A stretch of DNA of 64,000 nt from Bryobacterales bacterium (GTDB lineage Bacteria > Acidobacteriota > Terriglobia > Bryobacterales > Bryobacteraceae), in assembly GCA_003135055.1 (NCBI GenBank), contig PLDF01000505.1:18263-82262 (forward strand), given 5' to 3'. Of the stretch, positions 17,969 through 27,932 are shown piece after piece. A program made the position numbers and the translations under genes. The notes beneath the pieces were generated by a model. That model ran no database searches, was not told where the DNA came from, and saw only the letters and a program-made list of their open reading frames with translations. Positions within the stretch are counted from its first letter, which is position 1. Each line of letters starts with the position of its first letter.

Positions 17969-20900
17969 GTGCGGCCTGTTTCCGCAGTGTTTTTCTTATT
18001 CGCATCCGCTCTGGCTATGTTCGCTCAGAACGATCGCGGAACTATCACAGGTGAGGTCAAGGATCAGGCTGGCGCCGTCGTTCCCGGCGCGTCGGTCATC
18101 GCCACCAATACCGGTAGCGGCGACCAATCGAAAACCCTTGCCACCGAAACCGGCAACTACACGCTTCCATCCCTGCCCGCCGGCATGTATACGCTCACTG
18201 TCGAGGTGAAGGGGTTCAAGAAGTTCGTCCAGCAGAATATTGAAGTTCAGGTCTCCATCACCAGCCGCGTCGATGTCGGTCTGGAGGTTGGCGCGGCTAC
18301 GGAAGTGGTAACGGTTACGGCCGAAGCCCCTCAGCTCAAGACGGAATCGGCGGAGCAGAGCACCATCATCGGAACCGAAACCATCAACGGGCTGCCGTTG
18401 AACTTCGGCGGCGGCGGCGGCAGCTCCGGCAACATCCGCAGTCCGTTCGCGTTCAACATGCTGTCGCCTGGGGTAGCGGGATCGGGAGCCGACACGTCGC
18501 AGGTGAACGGCCTGCCCACAAGTACTTTCCGCATCCAGGTGGAAGGGCAGGATTCCACCAGCCAGAACGACCCCGCCTGGACGTCGACGGTGTCGCATGC
18601 CTCTGTGGACTCGATTGAGGAATTCTCGCTTCAGACCAGTAATTTCGCGGCTGAATTCAGCCAGGCGGGCGGGGGCTTCTACAACTTCACCACCAAATCG
18701 GGAACCAACCAGTTCCACGGCGGCGGTTACGAGTACCTCACCAACGAGGATTTTGACGCTCATCGTCCGTACTTTACCCCTACGGTTCCCGAAACCAACC
18801 CCCGCAGCCGTAAGAACGATTTCGGCGGCACCATCGGCGGTCCGGTGTGGATCCCGAAAGTGTATAACGGAAGGAACAAGACGTTCTTCTTCTTCAGTGA
18901 AGAGATCTTCCGCAACAAAACCTATCCGAATGGGTCGAGTTTCCTCACGTTCCCCACAGCCGCCATGCGAGCCGGCAACTTCAGTTCCAACGCCATCTTC
19001 CCTGGCCAAAACCTCGGAACCGATCCGGGAGGCAACGCCCTGTTGAATGGAGGCATCTACGACCCCGCGTCACGCCAGACGCTGACGAACGGCACGGTTG
19101 TCGCCAACCTCTTCCCCGGCAACATCATTCCCGTAAACCGCTTCGACCCGGTCGCCGTAAAGATCCAGAACCTGATCCCGGCGACCACCAACGCCAACCA
19201 GACCAGCAACTGGGTGGAAGCGTGCGTGACTCCCAACAACCAGGATACGCCGACCATCAAAATCGACCAGATCCTGCCCGACAATTCCAGATTGTCGTTT
19301 TATTTCAATAAGCTGACCACCAATCAGTTGACCTCGCAGAATTGTGTGCCCTACCCGATCTCGGGTGTGCGCGTGCAGGCCATATATGGCACGGTTCCCC
19401 GGCTCAACTACGATAAATCCATCACGCCGCACCTTCTGGTTCACGCGGGCGTCGGCTATCAGCGGTTCCATAACCCCGATAGCTCTCCGCCCCCGGTGCT
19501 GCAGTATGACGCCGTCGGCCAGCTTGGATTAATAGGCAGTTCCACTAATCCCGCCGGTTTCCCGGAGCTCACTGGCCTGGGTGGCACCCAAACTCTGGGG
19601 CCCACCAACGCCAACAGCTACTATGACGGTACTCTCAGCGCTTCGCTCGCCACTACTTGGGTCCATGGCAACCATACCTCCAAGATAGGAGCCGAATGGC
19701 GCCTGAACAGTTGGACCGACGACAATTCGCGAGGAGCCCAAGGCATTTACAATTTCAGCGCCAACGAAACGGCCGATCCCTACAACAATACGGCCACCGT
19801 AAACGGCAACGGCATTGCCGGCAGTACGGGCAACGGCTATGCCAGCTTCCTTCTCGGACAGGTGGACACCGCCACCGTCAACACCGTTCAGGATCCCGAG
19901 CTCCGCAGGCAAGCCTGGGGTCTCTTTATCCAGGACACGTGGAAAGTCACCCACAGGTTCACGTTCGACTACGGTCTGCGTTGGGATCTGCAGAGCTGGG
20001 GCCACGAAATCCACTACCGTTGGACCGAGTTCGGACCGAACGTTCCCAATCCGGTGGATAACAACATACTGGGCGCAATCTCTTATCAGGGTTACGGACC
20101 CGGACGCTGTAACTGCACCTTTACCAACACCTATCCGTATTCCATCGCTCCCCGTCTCGGCGCCGCTTACCAGCTTGATTCGAAGACCGTCCTCCGGGCA
20201 GGCGGAGGCATCAGCTACGCGCCCATATCCACCTTCAACTACATCACCAATGCGGCCATACTCGGAGTGGGTTTCAATCAACTGAACTTCCCGTCGCCGG
20301 CCTTCGGCGTTCCGGCTACAACCCTTAGCCAGGGATTGGTCTACAACCCGTCTCAGCTCACCACCGCGTCGCTTGGGCCCGGGCTTTATTCCGCCGCCAA
20401 CGGCACGCCCAGCGCGGCCCCGTTTTACATCGATAAGAACGCAGGCCGCGCGGCGCGGATTCTCCAGTGGAGCTTTGGGGGCGAGCGGCAACTCTCGCGG
20501 GATCTCGTCGTGGACGCCAACTTCGTCGGCAACCGCGGCGCATGGGAGAACAGCAGCAGTCTCCTGGGCGGTCTGAACACGCCTAACCCGGCGACCTTCG
20601 CAAAATACGGCATCGACCCCACCACGGCGGCCGGCCAGGCCACGCTTACCTCCACCATCGGCAGCGCTCTCGGAAAAGCTTCCGGGGTACCGCTTCCCTA
20701 TCCCACATTCCCGCTTACCCAGACGGTGTTGCAGGCCCTGCGGCCGTACCCGCAGAATTCGAGCATTGGAACCATCTATGGCGCACCTTTGGGCGATAGC
20801 TGGTACGACTCGCTGCAAGTCAAGCTCACCAAACGAACATCCTATGGCTTGTCGCTCCAGTCGGCCTTTACGTGGGCCAAGACAGAGGCGAATCCGGCGG

Positions 20901-21625
20901 GAACCGTTAACAACATCTTCAACCGCCCGGACCAGAAGGGCATCACCAGCACCGAACAGCCGCTGATCTTCAACACGGGCTTTACCTACCAGCTTCAAAA
21001 GTACGGGTTCCTCGGCCAGAACAAGTTTGTACGGGGAGCGGTTGCGGGATGGAACCTCGGAGCAGTGCTCCAGTATTCATCCGGGCTTCCGATCGCCACC
21101 CCGACATCGTCCAATAACATGAGCGGTTGGTACGGGCAAAACACCCTGGAGAACCGTGTACCGGGACAGCCTCTCTACATCACCAGTCCCAACTGCAATT
21201 GCGTCAACCCGACGGGCCAGTTCATTCTGAACCCGGCGGCGTGGGCCAACCCAGTGGCTGGGCAGTGGGGGACTTCGTCGCCTTACTTCGGCGATTTCCG
21301 GCAACCGCGGCGTCCAGCCGAATCCATGAATATCGGCCGGACATTCCGTATTCGCGAAAAGAAAACCCTGGAGATCCGGGCGGAGTTCTTCAACATCTTT
21401 AACCGCCTGTATCTCAACACGGCTAGTGCCAGCAGCCCGCAGGCCAATCGGGGTTGCACCATCACTACTCCGACCTCCGGCTTGGCAAGCAGCGTCACGG
21501 TTGCGGCAGGCTCGTACACTTGTCCGGCAGGTTACTCGTCTCCCTCGGGATTCGGGTCCGTCAGCTATACCTCGGTGAATACTCAGCCTAGAAACGGCCA
21601 GTTGGTAGCTCGCTTCACGTTCTGA
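17969..21625 (+). CDS. TonB-dependent receptor with carboxypeptidase-regulatory-like domain
   Basis: 1218 aa; signal peptide, GTITGEVKDQAGAVVPGASVIATNTGSGDQ, typical barrel and C-terminal aromatic VARFTF. Confidence 0.92.
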   Translation: MRPVSAVFFLFASALAMFAQNDRGTITGEVKDQAGAVVPGASVIATNTGSGDQSKTLATETGNYTLPSLPAGMYTLTVEVKGFKKFVQQNIEVQVSITSRVDVGLEVGAATEVVTVTAEAPQLKTESAEQSTIIGTETINGLPLNFGGGGGSSGNIRSPFAFNMLSPGVAGSGADTSQVNGLPTSTFRIQVEGQDSTSQNDPAWTSTVSHASVDSIEEFSLQTSNFAAEFSQAGGGFYNFTTKSGTNQFHGGGYEYLTNEDFDAHRPYFTPTVPETNPRSRKNDFGGTIGGPVWIPKVYNGRNKTFFFFSEEIFRNKTYPNGSSFLTFPTAAMRAGNFSSNAIFPGQNLGTDPGGNALLNGGIYDPASRQTLTNGTVVANLFPGNIIPVNRFDPVAVKIQNLIPATTNANQTSNWVEACVTPNNQDTPTIKIDQILPDNSRLSFYFNKLTTNQLTSQNCVPYPISGVRVQAIYGTVPRLNYDKSITPHLLVHAGVGYQRFHNPDSSPPPVLQYDAVGQLGLIGSSTNPAGFPELTGLGGTQTLGPTNANSYYDGTLSASLATTWVHGNHTSKIGAEWRLNSWTDDNSRGAQGIYNFSANETADPYNNTATVNGNGIAGSTGNGYASFLLGQVDTATVNTVQDPELRRQAWGLFIQDTWKVTHRFTFDYGLRWDLQSWGHEIHYRWTEFGPNVPNPVDNNILGAISYQGYGPGRCNCTFTNTYPYSIAPRLGAAYQLDSKTVLRAGGGISYAPISTFNYITNAAILGVGFNQLNFPSPAFGVPATTLSQGLVYNPSQLTTASLGPGLYSAANGTPSAAPFYIDKNAGRAARILQWSFGGERQLSRDLVVDANFVGNRGAWENSSSLLGGLNTPNPATFAKYGIDPTTAAGQATLTSTIGSALGKASGVPLPYPTFPLTQTVLQALRPYPQNSSIGTIYGAPLGDSWYDSLQVKLTKRTSYGLSLQSAFTWAKTEANPAGTVNNIFNRPDQKGITSTEQPLIFNTGFTYQLQKYGFLGQNKFVRGAVAGWNLGAVLQYSSGLPIATPTSSNNMSGWYGQNTLENRVPGQPLYITSPNCNCVNPTGQFILNPAAWANPVAGQWGTSSPYFGDFRQPRRPAESMNIGRTFRIREKKTLEIRAEFFNIFNRLYLNTASASSPQANRGCTITTPTSGLASSVTVAAGSYTCPAGYSSPSGFGSVSYTSVNTQPRNGQLVARFTF

Positions 21626-21720
21626 TCGGTAACGCCGCCGGTCTTGCCGATTTGGTAGCGCCGGCGGTCTTGCCGCCGGTTCTTGTTGCGAGGCTTGGCG
21701 CTGCGATGCCTTCCGGGAGG

Positions 21721-21882
21721 TTGTAAGACAGGCCTCCCGGCCTGTCTCTTCGCAGTTGCATCTGCCTCCGCCGCAAGTGGCGCGGGCCCATGGCCTGCGG
21801 CGTTGTAAGTTGTATTTCCTCCCCAGGAACGCGATGAACCGTTCATGGCCGGGATAGACAGGCCGGGAGGCCTGTCCTACAA
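21721..21882. repeat. REPIN-like element, family D (GACAGGCCTCCCGGCCTGTC arms)
   Basis: TTGTAAGACAGGCCTCCCGGCCTGTCT (21721-21747) versus AGACAGGCCGGGAGGCCTGTCCTACAA (21856-21882), reverse complements with one mismatch; preceded by GTAGCGCCGGCGGTCTTGCCGCCGGTTCTT at about 21656. Confidence 0.8.
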
Positions 21883-21895
21883 TGTTCGGCAAGGA

Positions 21896-23596
21896 ATGCA
21901 CCGGCGTCGATTCATCGGCAGCATGTCTGCCGCAAGCATTGCACGAACTGGAAACCCTGTGACCTGGCGAAACGGCGGCCGGCACTATCGGCGCGTCTCC
22001 CTTCCGCTCTGGATTCTGCTGATTTCCGCGCTTCCCTTGCCGGCGGCGGAGTGGGTCGGGTCGAAAGTCTGCGGCAACTGCCATGGCGAAATCTACCGTA
22101 AGTACGCCGCAACTCCGATGGCGATGACCAGCGGCCCTGCTGCTTCTGCCACCGTCCCCGACCAATCTTTCCAGGCCAATGCCGGCTATCGATATTCGAT
22201 CGCTCATCGTGACCAAAAACTGGTTCTCGAATTCGGAAAAGCGCGCCGCGAGCTTGCTAACAAAGAGGTCCGCGAGCCTGCTAACAAAGAAATCCGCGAG
22301 CTTGCTTACTTCGTAGGCTCCGGCGCGTCGGCGCGAAGTTACCTGATAGCGGTGGATGGCTTTCTATATGAGGCGCCCGCCACTTACTACAGTCGCCCTG
22401 GCGCCTGGGCTCCGTCGCCAGGCTATGACCGTTACAGTTATCCGTTTCTGACGCGCGCCATTGCGCCCGCATGCCTGCAATGTCATGCAACCGGCGTGCA
22501 GTCGATCCCAGGCACGCAGAACGGTTATCAATCGCCAATATTCCTCGAAGCCGGAGTCGGCTGCGAGCGCTGCCACGGGCCGGGAGCGGCTCATGCAGCC
22601 AGCGGAAAGCGCGAGGCGATTGTCAATCCGGCGGCGCTGCCGCCCGAACAGCGCGACAGCGTTTGCGCTCAGTGCCATTTATCCGGCGAGATCCGCGTCG
22701 ACCGCGCCGGGAAATCGATGAGCGGCTTCACTGCCGGCGATAAGCTTTCCACCTGCACCACTGCCTTTGTGCGAGCCACCTCGTCGCCCGGCATGAAAGT
22801 GACCAGCCATGTGGAAGACCTCGCGCAAAGCGCCTGCAGCCGGGCGAGTGGCGGCCGTCTCTGGTGCGGCTCCTGCCACGATCCGCACGTGGTGCAACAC
22901 GTGGCGCCGCCGCCGGCTGAAAAGGCCGCGTGGTTCCGCTCGAAATGCCAGAATTGCCATGCCCCGACCGTGTGCCAGCGGGGCGATAATTGCATCGCGT
23001 GTCACATGCCCGGCACGCCGGTAACAGACGCGGACCATGTGGTCTTCACGGACCATTCGATACCGCGCCACGCCCTTCCACGCAACCGCAAGCCCGCGGC
23101 CGGCACGCCGCTGGTCGCATTCGGCGGTACGCCGTCCGGTCCCCGGGATTTGGGGCTCGCCTACGCCATCGTCGCCCTTCGCGAACAAAACGCCGTCTAC
23201 GGCGCGCGGGCGTTCGATCTGCTGCGCGAAGCCGAGCGCCAAAACCCCAACGAACCGCAGACGCTGTCATATCTCGCCGATCTTTACAAGACCCGTAAAG
23301 ACGATCAGAACGCCGAGAAACTCTATCGCCGGCTGTACGCACTCGACCCGACCCTGTCCAGCGCTCCCACGAACCTCGGCGCGTATGAGATGGAGCGGGG
23401 CCACAATGAGGAGGCGATCCGTCTATTCCAAGAGGCTCTTCGAATCAGCCCCGCGCTGGTGCTGGTCCGGCTGAACCTTGCAGCCGCCCTGATTCGCACG
23501 GGGAAGCCGCTCGAAGCCCGAGCCGTTCTCGAAAAGGCTCTCTGGTTTAACCCGTCATTCACGGCCGCGCGGGAAATGCTCGATCAGATTCGGTAG
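21896..23596 (+). CDS. Multihaem c-type cytochrome with C-terminal TPR repeats
   Basis: CGNCH, CLQCH, CERCH, CAQCH, CGSCH, CQNCH, CIACH motifs; C-terminal TPR (AEKLYRRLYALDPTLSSAPTNLGAYEMERGHNEEAIRLFQEAL). ATG at 21896 preferred over track start 21845, which lies in the repeat. Confidence 0.88.
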   Translation: MHRRRFIGSMSAASIARTGNPVTWRNGGRHYRRVSLPLWILLISALPLPAAEWVGSKVCGNCHGEIYRKYAATPMAMTSGPAASATVPDQSFQANAGYRYSIAHRDQKLVLEFGKARRELANKEVREPANKEIRELAYFVGSGASARSYLIAVDGFLYEAPATYYSRPGAWAPSPGYDRYSYPFLTRAIAPACLQCHATGVQSIPGTQNGYQSPIFLEAGVGCERCHGPGAAHAASGKREAIVNPAALPPEQRDSVCAQCHLSGEIRVDRAGKSMSGFTAGDKLSTCTTAFVRATSSPGMKVTSHVEDLAQSACSRASGGRLWCGSCHDPHVVQHVAPPPAEKAAWFRSKCQNCHAPTVCQRGDNCIACHMPGTPVTDADHVVFTDHSIPRHALPRNRKPAAGTPLVAFGGTPSGPRDLGLAYAIVALREQNAVYGARAFDLLREAERQNPNEPQTLSYLADLYKTRKDDQNAEKLYRRLYALDPTLSSAPTNLGAYEMERGHNEEAIRLFQEALRISPALVLVRLNLAAALIRTGKPLEARAVLEKALWFNPSFTAAREMLDQIR

Positions 23597-23868
23597 CGCA
23601 GGCGAGCCTTACCCGTCCTTTGGATCCCCGTGCTCCGAACAGGCCTGTTCTTTGTTGACAGCGCAACATAACGTGGGCTGAACATCCCCAAGAGGCAGCC
23701 AGTTTCGTGAACGACTGAGAATCAAAACGAGAACACTTCGGAATCAAATCAACGATCCAAGTGCTCTTCTCGCTGTAGACGCCGTTCCCAGCACTTGGCC
23801 GCGCGTCGCAAAAGTTGCCCTTTACGCAACGTCACGCCGACTTCAATACGCCGCGTGACCGTGTGCTC

Positions 23869-24120
23869 TTTTTCGGCGCCGGCGTGGAACGCGACCGGGG
23901 CGGGGGCGTGCTCTCCATTGCGGCCCGAAGGATATGATTGATGCGCGTCTGATAACCTCTGCCGTTGGCCCTCAGCCAATTCAGCACATCCGCATCGAGG
24001 CGGATAGTGAGTTGCTGTTTGGCCGGAGGCCATGCGGCCGTGGCCTTCTTGAAAGACTCATCCCCAAGAGGCTGAATGTCCGAATAGTCAATGGGCGCAG
24101 CATCCAGTCGCCGCGCCTCC
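23869..24120 (-). CDS. BrnA-like antitoxin
   Basis: My translation: ARRLDAAPIDYSDIQPLGDESFKKATAAWPPAKQQLTIRLDADVLNWLRANGRGYQTRINHILRAAMES...; BrnA signature. Exact start uncertain; the frame is not among the listed ORFs. Confidence 0.7.
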
Positions 24121-24127
24121 GCGGGCG

Positions 24128-24472
24128 TCAGTTGCCGGGGTTTGTTCGCGTCAAGTCGATTAGCGTTTCGTCATACTTCCTCTGTTCGCGTTCGTTCGCC
24201 TTTCGCGCGGAAATCAGCCGGATGACTTGTGCCGCGCGGGGTATAGGCGACTGCAATAAGCCTCCCTTCAATCTTGCCGGGACCGAGCCACCGCTCCTCA
24301 CCGTAATCGCGGCGGGTGTCCTTGCTGTCGAGCCGCTGCGGATCGAGAAAATCCGTACCGCGTACTCGAAAGGTATGCCGTGTCTAGCGACATTTTGCGC
24401 GGCCTTGCGTTCGTCCCATTCGAATATTCGAATAGCATCCGTCAGTGTAGTTGTTCTTGTAGTTACATGCAA
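24128..24472 (-). pseudogene. BrnT-like toxin with two compensating frameshifts
   Basis: Frame 1 IFEWDERKAAQNVARHGIPFEYAVRIF, then BrnT-like residues in a shifted frame (LDPQRLDSKDTRRDYGEERWLGPGKIEGRLIAVAYTPRGT), then back to frame 1 (VIRLISARKANEREQRKYDE). Confidence 0.75.
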
Positions 24473-25040
24473 GCAAAGAGCTCGCCCCGGCGATGAGGGC
24501 CGGGAGCACAGGCCTGAGCGCAGGCCCCAAGCCCCCAGCCCGCATGGCCGGGTGCCATATCGCCCGCTCCGCCAGATCGGTCACCGAAGTTTCAAATACT
24601 CGTAAACCGCTAAACCGAAATGTCTTAGCCGCAATTCCGAAGCCTCTTCCCCGGAATTCCTAGGTTACGTAAGAGACAATAAGGCAGCGGACTCACACCA
24701 AAGCTCCCTGGCGCGGGCGCGCCGAATCCGTTGATACCCCAATTATGCCAGTAACCGCGACGTTCCCCCATACATTCAATAACTTGCCCTACTTGTCGGA
24801 TCCCCCCGGGCGTAACCCCGCTCGAACCCAGACCCACGGTATACCAAACGACCCCAGTCCCATTTCCGAACACTTCGCCCCCAAACCTCAGCAAGCCGGG
24901 GCACGCGACACTCCAGCCCGAGGTAAGGCATTCTTGCCGGGTCGGATCTGCGACACGGGTGTGAAATCCCCCAAATCGGTTAAGTACCCTACCCCGGTCG
25001 CCCATCCTTTGGATCGGTGTGTTCCGAACAGGCTAGCAGG

Positions 25041-25046
25041 TATAAT
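25041..25046 (+). promoter_or_regulatory. Candidate -10 box TATAAT upstream of the DUF1592 gene
   Basis: TATAAT 23 nt upstream of the preferred ATG (25069). Confidence 0.35.
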
Positions 25047-25068
25047 CGCGTCGAAGGTGTTAACGTTG

Positions 25069-27918
25069 ATGCCCCATGGTGCGCCCAGAAAGCGCCTTTC
25101 CGCTGTTGAGCGCGCGCTTGCCGTTACTCTTTTGGCGGGTGCCATGGCGGCCGCGGCAGCGGCGCCAGATCATGCCGATCAAGCTGGCTTCCAGTCTTCA
25201 GTTCAGCCGTTTATCGCTAAGACCTGTTTCGGGTGCCACAGCGCGAAGGTTCAATCGGCCGGTCTGAATCTAGAGCGTTATGCCAGTGCCGATTCCGTCG
25301 CCTTAGACCGCGCGCACTGGGAGCTGATCCTCGACAAGCTGCGTTCGGGCCAGATGCCGCCGCCGGGAATGCCGCGTCCAGTCGCGTCCGAACTGGCGGT
25401 GGTTACGAAGTGGATTTCGAGCGAGCTTGATCGCGAGGACCTGGCTGTCAAGCCCGATCCGGGCCACATCACTGCCCGCCGGCTCAATCGTACCGAGTAC
25501 GATAATTCCGTCCGCGACCTGCTGGGCGTCGATTTCCAGCCGGCGGCCGACTTTCCGCCGGACGACAGCGGTTACGGGTTCGACAATATCGGCGATGTGC
25601 TCTCCATGTCCCCATCTCTGATGGAAAAGTACGTCTCGGCGGCCGAAAAAATCGCGCGTGCTGCCCTGTACGGTCCTCCGCCATTGAAGCCCACCCTGGT
25701 CAAACATGAGCCGTGGTATGTCGATTTCGACACCAAGCCTGGCGTAAAAACCGATTACGACCTCACCGGGCTGAGCCTGCCAAGCGCGCTTCACGTGATG
25801 CATACTTTTCCCGTGGAGGGCGACTACGACATCGCCGGACTGTTGCGAGGTACGCGGCCAGCCGGGTCCGAGCCCCTGCAGGTGGCCTTCTGGATCGACG
25901 GCAAGCAGGTGAGTGAACTCTCCTATCCCATCCCGCCGACGGGTGAGGTATCGGGGCAGCGGAAACAGTTCCGCACGCACGTCGCGGCCGGCGAACATTG
26001 GCTGTCGGCGTCGTTCCTGCGCATCTATGAAGGATTGCCGGTTGCGTTTCATGGGCCGAATCCCTCGAAGCTGCCCCCGCCGGCGGCACGAGGCGGCGGC
26101 CGGGGAGGTCGCGGAGGGAGAGGAGGCAGAGGCGCCCCCGCTGCCCCAGGACCTGGAGGCGCGGCGCCAGTCCAAATCACGGCAGCTACTGCGGCTTTGC
26201 CCGGGGCGGCTGGTGGTGGCCGTGCGGCGGCGCCCGTGGTGGCGGAACAAGGAGGCGCGGCGCCAGTCCAAATCACGACGACAGCTACTGCGGCGTTGCC
26301 CGGGGCGGCTGCTGGTGGCCCCGTGGCGGCGGAACAAGGAGGCGCGACGCCCATCCAAACCGCGGCGCCGCTAACCGCAGCCTCGCCCGATCTGGCTGGT
26401 GGAGGCCGTGCGGTTAGTCCAGCGGCGGCGCCTGCGGCCGCGCGTGGCCCCCGCGCCGACGCCGCGCCCAGCAACAATGATGAACTGGCGTCGGCCGGCG
26501 GCGCCGCAGTTGGTTTTTTTGTCAGCAACCTGGAGATTATCGGACCGTACAACCAGGTAACCGGCCCGTCGGACCAGAGCCGCAAAAAGATCTTCGTCTG
26601 CACGGAAGAGACGCCGGCCTGCGCGAAGAAGATTGTCACTACTTTGGCCGGACGGGTGTACCGCCGTCCCGCGACCAGGCAGGAAGTCGACCAACTCACG
26701 GGCGTCGTAGAGATGGTGCGGCAGCAAGGCGATTCGTTCCGCGAAGGGCTTTGTCTGGCCATCCAGAGGACGCTCATTTCTCCCAATTTCCTGTTCCGGA
26801 TCGAACAAGACCGGAAGCCTGCGGCAGCGCCAACATCGCGTCCGGCGGCGCCAACGGCGCGTCCAGTGAGCGACTACGAGTTAGCCACGCGTCTCTCCTA
26901 TTTTCTCTGGAGCAGCACCCCGGACGATGAGTTGCTGCGCCTTGCAGCGGAACCGAGACTCCGCCGGCCCGCGGAATTGAAAGCCCAGGTGCAGCGCATG
27001 TTGAAGGATCCGAAATCGATGGCGCTGGTCGAGGATTTCGGGGGTCAATGGTTACAATTCCGGGGGCTTGAATCGCACGAGCCCGAACGCAAAAAATTCC
27101 AGCAGTACACCGAATATACAAAGATGTCGATCGGGAAAGAGACTGAGCTCTTCTTGGAATATCTGATGCGGGAAGACCGGCCGATTACAGACCTGATCGA
27201 CGCAAAGTACACTTTTCTAAACCAGCGCCTGGCGGAATTCTACGGGATTCCCGGCGTGCAGGGCGCGGAATTCCGCAAAGTGGATCTTACCGGCACGAAC
27301 CGGCAGGGCGTGCTGACGCAGGCGAGCGTGCTGACCATGTCGTCCTACTCCAACCGGACATCGCCGGTGCTTCGCGGGAAGTGGGTCCTCGATAATATTC
27401 TGAACACGCCTCCACCTGCCAAACCTGCCGGCGTGCCCGACTTGGATGAGACGGCGGTGGGCGTCAGCGCGTCGCTCCGCGAGCAATTGCAGAGTCACCG
27501 GGCCAACGCGGTCTGCGCGTCGTGTCACTCCCGCATGGATCCTCTGGGCTTCGCGCTGGAGAACTACGATGCGGTCGGCCAGTGGCGGGATAAGGACGGC
27601 AAGTTCCTCATCGACGCCTCGGGGCAGCTACCCGACGGGCGCAATTTCGTGGGAGCGAAAGGCCTCGCCGATATCCTGATGTCCAACCCGAATGCTTTTG
27701 CGAAGGCCATGACCGAGAAGATGCTGATCTACGCGCTGGGTAGGGGACTGGAGTCGTACGACCGGCCGGCGGTGAACCAGATCGTGGCCGGCCTGGCTGC
27801 GAATCAGTATCGCTTTTCCAGCCTGGTGCTGGGCATTGTCGACAGCGTTCCCTTCGAGGAGCGTCGCGCTGTTCCCCGCACCTCCGCGGTGGCGGAAGTC
27901 ATCAAGAAGCAGAAGTAA
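25069..27918 (+). CDS. DUF1592/DUF1588/DUF1587/DUF1585 planctomycete-type cytochrome domain protein
   Basis: FIAKTCFGCHSAKVQSAGLNLE, RRLNRTEYDNSVRDLLGVD, FLFRIEQD, YELATRLSYFLWSSTPDDELL, CASCHSRMDPLGFALENYDAVGQWRDKD. Ala/Pro/Gly-rich internal repeats. ATG at 25069 preferred to track start 24745. Confidence 0.9.
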   Translation: MPHGAPRKRLSAVERALAVTLLAGAMAAAAAAPDHADQAGFQSSVQPFIAKTCFGCHSAKVQSAGLNLERYASADSVALDRAHWELILDKLRSGQMPPPGMPRPVASELAVVTKWISSELDREDLAVKPDPGHITARRLNRTEYDNSVRDLLGVDFQPAADFPPDDSGYGFDNIGDVLSMSPSLMEKYVSAAEKIARAALYGPPPLKPTLVKHEPWYVDFDTKPGVKTDYDLTGLSLPSALHVMHTFPVEGDYDIAGLLRGTRPAGSEPLQVAFWIDGKQVSELSYPIPPTGEVSGQRKQFRTHVAAGEHWLSASFLRIYEGLPVAFHGPNPSKLPPPAARGGGRGGRGGRGGRGAPAAPGPGGAAPVQITAATAALPGAAGGGRAAAPVVAEQGGAAPVQITTTATAALPGAAAGGPVAAEQGGATPIQTAAPLTAASPDLAGGGRAVSPAAAPAAARGPRADAAPSNNDELASAGGAAVGFFVSNLEIIGPYNQVTGPSDQSRKKIFVCTEETPACAKKIVTTLAGRVYRRPATRQEVDQLTGVVEMVRQQGDSFREGLCLAIQRTLISPNFLFRIEQDRKPAAAPTSRPAAPTARPVSDYELATRLSYFLWSSTPDDELLRLAAEPRLRRPAELKAQVQRMLKDPKSMALVEDFGGQWLQFRGLESHEPERKKFQQYTEYTKMSIGKETELFLEYLMREDRPITDLIDAKYTFLNQRLAEFYGIPGVQGAEFRKVDLTGTNRQGVLTQASVLTMSSYSNRTSPVLRGKWVLDNILNTPPPAKPAGVPDLDETAVGVSASLREQLQSHRANAVCASCHSRMDPLGFALENYDAVGQWRDKDGKFLIDASGQLPDGRNFVGAKGLADILMSNPNAFAKAMTEKMLIYALGRGLESYDRPAVNQIVAGLAANQYRFSSLVLGIVDSVPFEERRAVPRTSAVAEVIKKQK

Positions 27919-27932
27919 AGGAGATCGCTCGA

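Noticed and set aside
19529-20998. 489-aa minus-strand ORF
   Set aside because: Antisense to the TonB receptor barrel; composition typical of a frame shadow.
24820-24940. 5S rRNA-like text (CCCAGTCCCATTTCCGAACAC)
   Set aside because: Only a short resemblance; no convincing 5S stem pairing and no neighbouring rRNA.
24745-25068. N-terminal extension of the DUF1592 ORF
   Set aside because: Residues before 25069 are not protein-like, and a TATAAT box lies inside this stretch; downstream start preferred.
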